Origin: Bryum argenteum
Lineage: Eukaryota > Streptophyta > Bryopsida > Bryales > Bryaceae
DNA: 64,000 nt
Direction: 5' to 3'
Assembly: GCA_037043015.1 (NCBI GenBank)
Contig: CM073328.1
Location: 12,063,495-12,127,494 of the forward strand
This document shows positions 11,369 to 26,638 of the stretch, one piece after another (within the stretch, counting starts at the first letter, position 1; each line of letters begins with the position of its first letter). The translations under genes and the position numbers were made by a program. The notes beneath the pieces are model-generated. The model was given only the letters and a program-made list of their open reading frames with translations. It did not search any database and had not been told where the DNA came from.

Positions 11369-12240
11369 ACCTAGTTTGGAATCATGTATTTTTCACACCA
11401 ACCCCTTTAATCACAAACATGACAAGGTTTGCTTAATATTGAATAACTTATTATAAAAGGAGACTAATAGTATCTTCATAGATAAGTATTGGCCTTTATC
11501 ATGTAAGATAAAACTTAAGGAAACCATACAAATAAATAAGTACTAAGAATAGAAATGAGAATTTTATTTTGCTATTGAAAGTTTAGGTGTCTTTAATCTA
11601 TTACAAGAGAATTATTAATTGTTATGAGGATTTCAAGTTTTCACCTACAACAATTTAATCTTAGAATTAAGGTTTTTATATTGTCTTTGGGAAGAAAGTT
11701 TACAAGAGTTAGAAAACTCACATTTCTTAACACATTTATTTTTCCTTCAAAACCCCCCCCCCCTAGCCTTTAGGGGTTAAATAAACAACCACCCATTTGG
11801 ATTCAAATAAAATTTGCTTAGATACTTAGATCCGTAAATGGTTAGTAACTATAATATTTTTCATTATCATAAGTCAATGTAAATATATTGCAAATTCTAT
11901 CAAAGCATGACATTGTACCCCTAAAGAATTCCAAGTGATTCATGGATAGTTAAGATTCATATGAACAATGAGGGGTTATTTATAATAAGTTCTATTTTTC
12001 ATGTGTGTCAAAGCCCATAAGATCTTTTGAGTAAAACATTCCCTTCTATGAAAAGAAGATCTTCCCGACATTCCCCTGACAAAATCGGCATGTGGATTAA
12101 TGCCCTGATTTAGATTGTAGGTACAATGTCAGGTACCTAAAAATAGACAATCTCTTAAATGCAAGCAAGAGGAGGAAGAAGAAGGGAGAAGTGGAGAGAT
12201 GAGGGAGTGTTGGTGAGTGAGAGAGGAAGAGAGGAGCGCA

Positions 12241-12368
12241 AGACACCGACCGGTCGCTCGGTCCATCGGTCGGTCCATCGGTCAATCGCTCGGTCGGTCC
12301 ATCGGTCGATCGATCGGACGCGGTCGCTGGCCGACCGATCGGTCGGAGGGCGCGACCGGAATTCAAGG

Positions 12369-12400
<32 letters not shown>

Positions 12401-12500
12401 AACTTTGGTTTATTGCCCGAGCGACCGATTGACGGAGGGACCGACCGAGCGACCGATTGACGGAGGGACCGACCGATGGACCGACCGAGCGACCGGGTGG
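12241..12500. repeat. Palindrome centre: GGTCG arrays around a poly(A) run
   Basis: CGGTCGGTCC-type repeats converge on a run of about 33 A's (12367-12399) and reappear as their complement (gaccgaccg). This is the loop of the large inverted repeat. Confidence 0.85.
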
Positions 12501-13890
12501 TGTCTTGCGCTCCTCTCTTCCTCTCTCACTCACCAACACTCCCTCATCTCTCCACTTCTCCCTTCTTCTTCCTCCTCTTGCTTGCATTTAAGAATGGTCT
12601 ATTTTTAGGTACCTGACATTGTACCTACAATCTAAATCAGGGCATTAATCCACATGCCGATTTTGTCAGGGGAATGTCGGAAAGATCTTCTTTTCAAAGA
12701 AGGGAATGTTTTACTCAAAAGATCTTATGGGCTTCGACACACATGAAAAATAGAACTTATTATAAATAACCCCTCATTGTTCATATGAATCTTAACTATC
12801 CATGAATCACTTGGAATTCTTTAGGGGTACAATGTCATGCTTTGATAGAATTTGCAATATATTTACATTGACTTATGATAATGAAAAATATTATAGTTAC
12901 TAACCATTTACGGATCTAAGTATCTAAGCAAATTTTATTTGAATCCAAATGGGTGGTTGTTTATTTAACCCCTAAAGGCTAGGGGGGGGGGTTTTGAAGG
13001 AAAAATAAATGTGTTAAGAAATGTGAGTTTTCTAACTCTTGTAAACTTTCTTCCCAAAGACAATATAAAAACCTTAATTCTAAGATTAAATTGTTGTAGG
13101 TGAAAACTTGAAATCCTCATAACAATTAATAATTCTCTTGTAATAGATTAAAGACACCTAAACTTTCAATAGCAAAATAAAATTCTCATTTCTATTCTTA
13201 GTACTTATTTATTTGTATGGTTTCCTTAAGTTTTATCTTACATGATAAAGGCCAATACTTATCTATGAAGATACTATTAGTCTCCTTTTATAATAAGTTA
13301 TTCAATATTAAGCAAACCTTGTCATGTTTGTGATTAAAGGGGTTGGTGTGAAAAATACATGATTCCAAACTAGGTAGTACCGTAGTACATACCATAAGTA
13401 GTACGAAGTAGGTAATATCTTCCGGACCATGATAATAAGATTAACTGAATCATCAATCAATTCACAAAAGTAATTTAAGTATGGTTAAATTTTAGATAAA
13501 ATAAAGAGATCTTAATCCCTAGATATCCTTGATGCGAAATTGCCGAAATTCTTCATGCTTGAAAAGCCTCATTTGAAGCAATGTTTAGAAAGATTCAACC
13601 GTAGGATCTTAAAGTTAACTTGAATTTTTAGTGACTTGTAAAATTTAAACCGTCGATTCTTTTCCATTAGTGAGATCGTAATGCTCAAAGCAAGGAGAAT
13701 CTTATTTGAGCGGGAACCCCAAATAGTGTAATCTGGGTCTTGAAAAACTTTAGGGGGGTGGGGGGGGAGTTCTGAAGAAATTCAAAATGGTTGTTGAAAT
13801 AAATTGGAATAGGGTTAGTGTTAAGAGGAGTGGCCGCCATCCTTAGCTCCCCACCAGGGCGGCTTCGGACGCCCACACCGTCCGGGAAAA
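12480..13890. repeat. Large inverted repeat, right arm
   Basis: Reverse complement of 9985-12260, shortened by about 880 bp through the gap near 13371. It ends with the copy of the short palindrome at 13902-13980. Confidence 0.9.
13512..13824. mobile_element. TTAA MITE relic inside right palindrome arm
   Basis: Mirror copy of 10061-10362, bounded by TTAATCCCTAG and a degenerate GGGTTAGTGTTAA. It contains accgtaggatcttaaagtta. Confidence 0.65.
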
Positions 13891-13901
13891 AAAAAAAAAA
13901 A

Positions 13902-13980
13902 ATCTAAATTTAGAATCCGGTCGCTCCGTCCGATCGGTCGGGCCGACCGATCGGACGGAGCGACCGGATTCTAAATTTGG
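13902..13980. repeat. Near-perfect short palindrome, right copy
   Basis: Same hairpin as 9842-9938: tctaaatttagaatccggtc, GC-rich core, exact complement. It lies next to a run of T's. Confidence 0.9.
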
Positions 13981-14160
13981 TTTTTTTTTTTTTTTTTTTT
14001 TGTCGAGACGACCGCCCGGTCGACCGCCGACCGATCAGACGGCCTGGCCATCAGCCATCAGCTTCTTTTTTTTTTTTTCGGTCGGGTCGACCGGGTCGAC
14101 CGCCGACCGATCAGACGGCCACTGCTCTACCGGTCGCCCCGGGTTGGGCCGGTCGGCGGG

Positions 14161-14271
14161 CCAGTCGCCCGGGCCAAAAACCGGTCGCCCGGGCCAAAGA
14201 CCGGTCGCCCCGGCCAAAGACCGGTCGCCCCGGCCAAAGACCGGTCGCCCCGGCCAAAGACCGGTCGCCCC
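14161..14271. repeat. 20-bp tandem array, right end of foldback element
   Basis: Five and a half copies of the unit ccggtcgccccggccaaaga. Period is 20 bp, the same as the left subterminal array, but the sequence differs. Protein-like frames across it are repeat artefacts. Confidence 0.92.
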
Positions 14272-14396
14272 TTTTACCTTAGGTAAATAGTCCAAAATCT
14301 CTAAGTCACGGACGCTCCCATAACCCCCTGCGGACGTCCGACGAACGTCCACCAGACGTCCGGACGTCCGGACGCTGTGACATCCCTGGCTTGAAT

Positions 14397-15246
14397 GCCC
14401 TTTGTGTGGTTTCTAAGCACCCTACCTTCACTCTTACCCAAAGCCAATTGTTTCAAAGTATGAATTTTTGATATCAAGTGTACCAACGAAGTACTTTTGC
14501 AATTCCATATCTCCTAGAGTGTTGGAGTGACGAGCTGATTTCACAATTTGCATTCTTTCTTCAAAACAATGTGAGTTTCTTACAATATGGAATCCATTTC
14601 CAAGGCAAAAACCCTGCTCACGCGTTTCATGTAACGACCACAACTTGTCACTTTTCGTCGTACTTAGCCATCAATGGTTGCATGGGTAGAACACGGGGGA
14701 AGGAAATTGTACTTTACAAACCAATAAGAAGGCCGATTATCTTCAAATAATTAGATCTTCAAATCTCTTGTCTTGCGCGCGATTACATCCCACAATCAAG
14801 ATACAATCAAGTATGCGAACCATAATAAGCACCGTAAATTTTTGATATTGTTCATTTTTTTAAGACGATTTTATCGGGGATTATTTCTTCATTTTTTTAG
14901 ACAATATTATGGGGGATTATTTGTTCATTTTTTAAGACGATTTTTATTGGGAGTTAATTATTGTGGGGATTAGTTAGTTAGAGAATGTGGAAATCATGTG
15001 ATTCTTGTTGTGCTTGACAAAAGAGTGGGCAATGGCGATGATCTCCATGATGATGGTTCCGCACGTTGATAGCAAGGCATGTCAACCATTACCACATGAG
15101 CGCTGCACCGCAGAATTCATCCAATCCGCAACAAGTTGTGGTACATTTGTTTGAATCCCACAATTCTCGCATGCGCGGTGCACTTGACTCGTGGGATCAA
15201 GCACTCCCTATTGCTCTTGGGTAAAATCATTTACAGCCACCTCGCT
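14397..15246. other. Intergenic DNA with a small tandem repeat
   Basis: Three diverged copies of a roughly 39-bp unit (ttttttaagacgatttt-at-ggggattattt) lie at 14856-14950. No gene recognised. Confidence 0.6.
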
Positions 15247-15506
15247 TTAACCCTAAAGATCCAGGAAAGCCGAAATGGCTTTTTGGGATTTTGGCAGGGA
15301 AAAAAGTTAGCCAACTTTGATCATTATAATCTCAAAAGCGGAGAAAAATTAACGGTTCAAATTTAACATATGAGTAAAGGGTCAAGTTAACTTCAAGATC
15401 CTTTGGTTGGATCTTCTAATTAATGCTTAAATTGATTTTTTCCGTGCCTGAAGTAGACTTTGTGATAATTTAGACAATTTTGTGTCAAGGATCGTTTAGG
15501 GAATAA
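15247..15506. mobile_element. TTAA MITE (family C, diverged copy 2)
   Basis: Starts TTAACCCTAAAGATCC and ends near ggatcgtttaggg. It shares the body of family C (ccaactttgatcattataatc, aaaaattaacggtt, gggtcaagttaacttc) but with many substitutions, so it is older than the copies at 7346 and 15700. Confidence 0.8.
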
Positions 15507-15699
15507 ATTAATGCATTGTTCACCAGAGTTGTGTGAATTCATCTGAGTTGGGTTCACCCAAAACTAGTGAAGTGAGTTCTTAAGTTTGTTTGATTTTGAA
15601 GTTTAGATAGGCAATTTTGGTTGCTAAGTTTTTGTATAAGGATAGACCATTTCATAATGAGCACTAGTTAGAGTAATAGTAATAGTATGTAATAGGCAC

Positions 15700-15967
15700 T
15701 TAACCCCTAAAGGTCCAAGAAAGCGGAAATTGCTTTTTGGAATTTCCGCAGGGAGAAAATTCAGCCAACTTTGACCATTATAATCTCAAAATTGGAGAAA
15801 AATTAACGGTTGAAATTTGACATTCGAGAAAAGGGTCAAGTTAACTTCAAGATCCTACGGTTGGATCTTCTAATCAATGCTTAGATTGAGTTTCTTTGCA
15901 CCTGAAGTAGAAGAAGGTTCTTTTTGATAATTTAAACAATTTTGTATCAAGGACCTATAGAGGTTAA
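15700..15967. mobile_element. TTAA MITE (family C, copy 3)
   Basis: TTAACCCCTAAAGGTCC on the left, GGACCTATAGAGGTTAA on the right, 268 bp. Nearly identical over its whole length to the nested copy at 7346-7613, which implies recent movement from a common source. Confidence 0.9.
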
Positions 15968-16150
15968 GGTGTATAGTTATAAAATGCGCACATACCATTA
16001 ATTAATTAATGGCCTCTGGCCCATGAAGGGTGAGAAAAATTGGGTTTCAGAGAAGAAAGCGTCGAGAGTTCTATGTGCACTGCGAAGTAGAAGCACTGCT
16101 CAGTAATCTAGTGTAATCTAGAAGCACTACACTGTAAGATCGTTTGCATT

Positions 16151-16220
16151 GTTATGGTCTCATGTTCCATGCTTATGTCATCACTGTTATGGTCTCATGT
16201 TCCATGCTTATGTCATCACT
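16151..16220. repeat. Two perfect 35-bp tandem copies
   Basis: The unit gttatggtctcatgttccat plus 15 further bases is repeated exactly twice. Confidence 0.9.
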
Positions 16221-20805
<4,585 letters not shown>

Positions 20806-23223
20806 ATGGACAATGCAGATCTGGTGGAGATCCCGATTGGAGAGCTTGCCCTGTCATCTGAGGAGGAGGTTGAGTCGCCACCGATAAAAAAAATGAAGAG
20901 CAACAAGAAGTTGAAGAGTGAGAAGCAGAAGCAATACGATAGACACCGCAAGTTTCAAACAGAGTGGTCCGCGAAGCTCCTTTGGGCTGAAGGGATTTTG
21001 ACTGATGATGGCGGGTTGCATCTCGTGAGGTGCAGAGTGTGCACTGCTGTTGGGAAGAAGCCTTGCGTGATGGCGCCCAAATCGGACACGCTCTTCAAGC
21101 ATGATGGCCGCAGGGTTGCAGCAAAGGCGATACCTCGGTATGGAGTGAAGGCCGGTGACTCCTACATTGCCCAGGATTGCAAGCACAGGGTGAACACGAA
21201 GCTCTATGCTGCCCGACCCAAATCCACCATTCTCCAGGCCGTCAACCACTCGACATCCATAGAGGCAGTTCGAAAGAGAGTTCAGATGGCTACTGTATTC
21301 CAGGTTTTGTCTTCTGGTCGCCCTATGTTAGAGTATGAAGCTCGATTTGCCTTGTACAAGTTCCTAAGGGTCCCTGATTGTCCAACACAACACTGGTCTG
21401 ATAGTTCAGGGTGGGAGTTTGCGGAGTACATGCATGCAGAGTTACAATTAGCTGTGAAGAAACTTGTGCATGAGGCTCGTTATATAGTCAGAATCGTTGA
21501 CGAGGTGACTCATCGTTGATAATGGGTCTTGGTCAGTCCGTCCATGGCTATGTGGTGAAGGATTGGATCCGTGTTCCGCTCCTACTTTCCTTGCAGCCGA
21601 GTCGTTCTCGCCGCTAGTTCTAACAACATAACTACTTTGATTATGGACTCGTTATGTCTGGCTGGTGGCTTGGATCGTGAGTCTGCCGCTCGCAAACTTC
21701 GTGTTTCGGTGCGGATGGGGCGGCCACTCTGGTGTCGCACAATGGGGTCACACACCCGATCCAACAAAATTATGCACCCTTTGCCATGGGTATGCATTGT
21801 GTGCCCACCGTTGTAACCTAGCTTTCAAGCATTGTCTAAGCATGGTGTGTTCATTGCCATCGAAAGGTCCCCGCATGCAAAGACATGCATATTTCTCTAA
21901 GAGCCCAAAACGCCTTCTTGAGTTCAAGAAACTTGCACTGTGTGAAAACAAAAGGGCTCAAAATGCTTAGGTCCGTTGAAACTCGTTGGGTCGACCTCAT
22001 TGAGCCTCGTGAGGCGCCCGCTGTCTGAGTAGACGGACGTTGATGTACAAGCTCTACCTCGAGGAAGAGCTCAAGGACATCACATTGGTAAGTCAATCTT
22101 CCTTGCCTTTGATCCGATCTTCCTTGCCTTTGCATTCTTTTAGCTTAGTCTCATTGCCTTGCTTGTTCAAAATGTTTTTTGATTGCTACTAATGTTGATT
22201 GGATGTGGTCATGTGCAGCCTTGCCTCACGCTGTTGTTGGACCCCTATACCGTTTTGGGCATGGCTGCCCTGCTGCCACTTCTAGATGCAATAGATCATC
22301 TTATCACATTTGCTCAAAAACGAGATGTTTACATCTGCGATTTCGTTGCTGCTGTGAAAGTGTGCCAGGGGCAGCTGTACTCCCTCTACGAGGATCAGGC
22401 CACTCGATTCAGCACTGATGAGTTTTGGGTATACAAAAATCTCCTCGAATGCTCTCACGAACACGTCCACTGGAAGTGGATCACTGATCTTAACGATGGC
22501 ACCTCGCAGTTGGCTTTTGTGTGTGCTGGGGAACAGATCTTTGCTGTCCACGAAGGAAGTAACGTGACCCGGGAGGTGTTCAATGGAATCGTGAGCAAGA
22601 TCAGGGCAGAAAGTGCCGTGGCAGCCACAGCCTTGATCAAGGAGCTTGACAGCCGCTTCCCAGCCCAAAACGTGATGCAGGCCATGGGTATACTCTACCC
22701 CCAATACTGGCTGCAAGGTGATTGTGAAGATAGCTTCTCGAAGCACATTCGTGTGCTGATGGATTACTACGGCCACAGCCGAATCCTTGGATCTGGGGAG
22801 AACAAGATTCTAGTTCCGGCCGCCCTAGATCAAGAGCTGCTGTTAAGTCAGCAAGGGTTATTCAAATTGACCATGCTCTCTAACGCGCGTGCTGCAATGG
22901 AGCCACCATTTGATGTAAATCCGGTCACTCGCCTTTGGAAAGACATCGATGCTGCAACCTGTCTCACACACCACTTCAGTGAGTACATGAAGCTGGCAGA
23001 AATGGGCATCGTCCACGTGCTGGGGTCAGTGGAGGACGAGCGGGTCTTCAGCTCACTTTCTTTCTTGAAGTCGAAAGTGCGCAATAGTTTAGATCAGCAC
23101 TTGCAGTGTGTTGTGGCCATGTATTCCCAGAAGCTCTTCACTTTAGAGACCTTCCCATACGACTTAGCATTTCAGAAATGGCTAGTTGGTGGTGAGCGGT
23201 TTCGTTATGGGCTTCTCGCTTAG
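20806..23223 (+). pseudogene. Decayed hAT transposase with N-terminal zinc finger
   Basis: The first intact block (ATG 20806 to TGA 21519, about 237 aa) has a lysine-rich start, then WSAKLLWAEGIL and a CxxC...H zinc-finger-like segment (RCRVC...KHDGRR), as in the ZNF862-like hAT group. From 21490 to 22040 recognisable pieces (DNGSW, HGYVVKDWIRVPLL, SSNNITTLIMDSL, FGADGAATLV, MGMHC, HRCNLAFKHCL, SVETRWVDL) fall in different frames, implying at least four or five frameshifts. An intron seems to span 22089-22218 (GTAAGT...TGCAG). The last exon, 22219-23223, is open and ends with SVEDERVFSSLSFLKSKVRN, the hAT C-terminal dimerisation motif. No terminal repeats were found around it. A plain DNA-transposon relic; its origin relative to the foldback element is unknown. 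Confidence 0.8.
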
Positions 23224-24454
23224 AGCTGCAGTTTGGATCGTAGAACCAGCTGCTTGTAGTTGCCTTGTTTAAGGTTCTCATCGAATCCTAGCATGATTCG
23301 TTTTGTTTCTATCATTTCTGTTAGTTATTTGGACTTCGGTTCTTCGTAGAGCCTTCCAACTTTTAATGGAATTTCGTTTTTGCACTTTGACGATTGCGGT
23401 GTTTGAATGGTATCGGTGGTGTGCGACCTTTCTTTGGGTGTGCAGCCATTGTTGGGGTGTGATAATGTGAAGTGTGGAGCCTTTGCTTGAGCCCTGTCCT
23501 TGGACGATGAGCCTTTGTTTGGGCGTGAAACCTAGAGCTTCAAAGTGAAGCATGTTTGGCTGGAGTGTGCAGCCTTTGCTTGGGCGCGAAACCTTGAGCT
23601 TCAAAGTGAAGCAGTGGCATTAGTGTTGGAAATATGAATGGAGGAAACTTAGTTTTTCTTGTTTGAATGTGTACTTACTTAGGCATCGGAGCCCTTGTGT
23701 TTGTTTTGCGGGTTTGTGGCACATCATAGGGAAAGCGGCGATAGAATAAATGGAGCTTCTCGAAGGGAAGTTCGGTGGAGCTTCTTGAAGGGAAGTTTGG
23801 TGGAGCTTCTTGAAGGGAAGTTCCCGAACTCAGTAGTGAGAAGATGACTTTGTTAATCTGCTGATTAATGAGTGTAGAGCCTTTGCTTGGGCGTTTTAGC
23901 AAAGACTTTCTAAACCTTAGTTGCGGTGGGGGCCAATTGAGCCGATTCGTGCTCACTTAGTTATATTTTATGGGCGGGACGAAACAGGTGAGGGAGATGC
24001 GGCCTCGAATGCACATTCGGCTTCGAATGCGAGACCAGGCTCATGATTGTCGAAGGAGTGTTCTTTGGATCGATGTGCAGATTAGGATTCGTCGCCACTT
24101 AGCGCTTTGAATATGCAATGAAGCCAATAATGCAGCCCAGGATTTTTGTATGTGGCCACTTAGCATTTTTTTTCTGTGTTTAATCGCCATTCATTCCAAC
24201 ACTTTTTACAATTTTGTCGCCACTATGATGAATTTTTCTTCAAAATTTCACTATAATGAAAACAGCAAATTCGCCTTACAGCACTCTAAACACATTGAAT
24301 GTGGCCATCCATGTGCACTAAAATCACCAGAAAAGGTGCCATTCTCACCTTGAAACCCCCCGGAAAATAGCCAACTTAGAACTTTCTCAGAAACGAAAAA
24401 AAAAGGGCTGATAGTTACTTTCAAGATCCTAAGGCTAAAAGTGCTCAAGAAGTC
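23224..24454. other. 3' flank with small tandem repeats
   Basis: Two copies of gcctttgyttgggcgygaaac followed by gagcttcaaagtgaagca lie at about 23511-23545 and 23572-23610. Three 25-bp copies of tggagcttctygaagggaag lie at 23751-23825. A fragment at about 24345-24440 carries the ctttcaagatcctaagg phrase of the TTAA elements. No gene was recognised. Confidence 0.6.
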
Positions 24455-24570
24455 CAGTGTCCATCGAGATATTAACATTATGGATGGACACTTCATTCAC
24501 GCCGGCCTCTTAGAAAGAGACCGCAGTTTCTATCTCTCTCTTTACTCAAGAAATCGCTGATGAGTTCTAG
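24455..24570. repeat. Interspersed repeat U, copy 2
   Basis: Contains gatattaacattatggatgg, ttcattcacgccggcctctt and ends gatgagttctag directly before TTAA. Close to copy 3 at 24940-25036, with which it brackets a TTAA element. Confidence 0.8.
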
Positions 24571-24939
24571 TTAACCCTTAAACGTCAGGCTATACGGATT
24601 TGGGCAGCCCAATATTGGATCACAACATATTTTGGACTCAGGCATCATAAATAGTGCACTTTTTGAACTTGGGCATCATGAATGATCCAATCAATGATGA
24701 GCTTGCAACCTCCTACAAGTATTGTACAACCCCAACCTACCTACTACAATCCTTTTAAAGCACAAAATCACTCATACAAATTGTGATTTGAATTCTAAAA
24801 TTTCACTTTTTCAATGCATCAGAAGAAGGTGACCAATTTGACATCAAAATAAAAGTGAAAAGTTGAGTACATTGAGAGCTACGGAGAAGATTCTGTTGGA
24901 AAAGGACCCCTCGGGTCACCTTAGACGTTTAAGGGTTAA
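24571..24939. mobile_element. TTAA-flanked TIR element (family A), unbroken copy
   Basis: Left end TTAACCCTTAAACGTCAGG, right end TTAGACGTTTAAGGGTTAA, 369 bp, non-coding. It is the intact sister of the split element at 6998-7620. It sits exactly between two copies of repeat U, each ending gagttctag before TTAA. Confidence 0.9.
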
Positions 24940-25036
24940 CATTACGAACGGATACTTCATTCACGCTAGCCTCTTAGAAAGAGACCGCAATTTCTACCTC
25001 TCTCTTTACTCAAGAAATCACTGATGAGTTCTAGTT
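24940..25036. repeat. Interspersed repeat U, copy 3
   Basis: Begins cattacgaacggatacttc and ends gatgagttctag before TTAA, parallel to copy 2. Confidence 0.8.
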
Positions 25037-25699
25037 AAGAAGAGAAACTCCAACCTATATAGAAGCCGACGTGAATAAAGTGTTCGTTCGACTTATCCTT
25101 GGATGTATGCACGGAGGTCATTAATACCAGTGGCAGGACTACTAACCTCTCTCGGGGGGAACACTATGCTAGTTCCCACCTAGCCACTAGTGCCTTAGAT
25201 ATACCCAACATGGTATCCTCCAAAGGGCTTTGAGGTACCCATACAATGAGGTCCAAGAACCCCCCGCCACACTTGGGTGGACCATGGTAGTGAGCACCAC
25301 ACCGATATGGGAAGGAGAGCCCACGAATTCCTCATTGGGAGTCATAAGCCCTAACAACCAAGCCAAGGCTTGTGGTGCCTTACTCTCGTAAACACAATAC
25401 TTCTTCAGGATTGGATTTTAATTGGGAGAAAGCCAAAGGTTTTTATTTACCTTGGTAAACTTTCTCTACACTAAATTTGATAATTTGTGTTAGATACACT
25501 AATTTACATAAACATGTTATAAGTTTTTACTGTTGTTCAATAATTTTACCCACTATATTGGCCAAGATGGGGGTCCTTATATAGTATTGAAATCAATGCT
25601 CTTGGTAATTTTTTTTAAACAAAATTAAAAACTTATAGCATTTTCAAAATTTTAATAATCTAACACTAATTATCAAATTTAGAGTAGTGATTCTACGGT
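25037..25699. other. Unclassified repeat-like sequence
   Basis: Balanced-composition DNA (25040-25400) with the look of an interspersed repeat but no end structures or coding family that I can identify, followed by AT-rich sequence. Confidence 0.4.
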
Positions 25700-25701
25700 A
25701 A

Positions 25702-26638
25702 ATAGCCCCTAAACGACCATGGTGTTTTGAGAGCTCCAAACTCTAAAACTGTGATTTCATACCACCTTGTAAACTTTGGAGTATGAAAATTCTTTCCACA
25801 ATTTTTTGAAAACTTTAACCGTAGGATCTTAAAGATAACTACCATCAAAGGTAGTGTTCAAAATTTCAACCGATGGATCTTTGCCATTTGTAAGATCATA
25901 ACATTGAAAGTCAATGCAAACTTTTTTTCAGCAGACATAGTCTACTTTGTGCAAAGGATAACATGATGCTTAATATCTCAAACATCTTGCTTATATTTTT
26001 TTCCATGTAGATAACTAAGTTGAGCATTACCATGCAAAATTTTAGACACCCATTTGGCTTTTTGAACCTTCATGCAATTTATTTACTAGAAGAAGGTATA
26101 AATCAAGGATTTAGTAAACCATGCACCACATTTGTTGTATTTGGTTTAGGGGAAAAATGAATGGTGAGTAGGTGCCTTCATGAGTTTGTGAATTTTGAGA
26201 AAAAAGAAATTCAAAAAATTCCTAAATCCCAAATTTTAGCAAATTTCGAAAGAAAAAATTGAAATATTACAGAAATTTTGGATCTAGTTCTTGTAATTTT
26301 TTTTGAAGGGTGCCCTTGTAGAATTGGTAAAAGTTTTGACTTGGGTCACTTGGAAAACTAAGTATGAAATCAGTCAAGAAAAGATTATTTTTTTAAAATC
26401 TCAAAAAAAAGTTAAATATAAAAAGTTTTTTTCTGCCCGCCCCAAAGCTGAAAACAAAAATTTGCGTTTAAAAACTCCAAAAGTGAAATTTGACTTTGCA
26501 ATTTTTCCCACATACACCTTGTAGTATAGGGAACATCCAATAAAAATCTTAGGCAAAAATATTGATTCTAACCCCTTCATCTAGGCTGCCCGATATAGCA
26601 AAAACCCGATTTGGTCCTCAAGGATCTTTAGGGGATAG
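25702..26638. mobile_element. TTAA-family element D, diverged copy (about 0.94 kb)
   Basis: Left end AGCCCCTAAACGACCATGG, right end CAAGGATCTTTAGGGGATA. Internal order is as in 27151-28085: a tttgag-gctccaaa start, aaccgtaggatcttaaag, gagatcataacattgaaag, catagtctactttgtgc, a region with a short Phe/Lys-rich frame, then aataaaaatcttaggcaaaaat and gctgcccga near the right end. Flanking TTAA has been lost. Non-coding. Confidence 0.8.

Larger units (their letters stand above)
9985..12260. repeat. Large inverted repeat, left arm
   Basis: Pairs with 12480-13890. Examples are ggcggccactcctcttaac (10047) against gttaagaggagtggccgcc (13819), and gattgtaggtacaatgtcag against ctgacattgtacctacaatc. Mismatches are few, so the duplication is fairly young or homogenised. 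About 880 bp of this arm (10487-11368) has no partner. Confidence 0.9.
9340..14388. mobile_element. hAT-type foldback element, 5.05 kb, non-coding
   Basis: The left end is CAGGGATGTCA and the right end TGACATCCCTG. Both are flanked by the identical 8-bp sequence GCTTGAAT (9332-9339 and 14389-14396). An 8-bp duplication plus a CAGGG terminal repeat is the hAT superfamily signature. Inside the short terminal repeats lie subterminal arrays rich in GACGTCCG. The interior is a large inverted repeat with a poly(A) centre near 12370. There is no transposase, so the element must be moved by a hAT enzyme elsewhere. All open frames within it are compositional by-products of GGTCG and CGTCC repeats. Confidence 0.88.

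Noticed and set aside
12097-12608. Arg/Ser-rich open frames at the palindrome centre, including nearly identical ones on opposite strands
   Set aside because: The symmetry of the inverted repeat and the poly(A) run produce them; they are not genes.
14161-14271. CRISPR-like regular 20-bp repetition
   Set aside because: Units are directly adjacent with no spacers and lie inside a eukaryotic transposon; a minisatellite.
14000-14352. Open frames of about 100 codons on both strands across 14000-14352
   Set aside because: They read through the 20-bp ccggtcgccccggccaaaga array and the GGTCG blocks. The peptides are simple repeats with no family signal.
25040-25400. Possible retroelement end sequence
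   Set aside because: No paired copy, primer site or coding remains visible in the window; left as unclassified.
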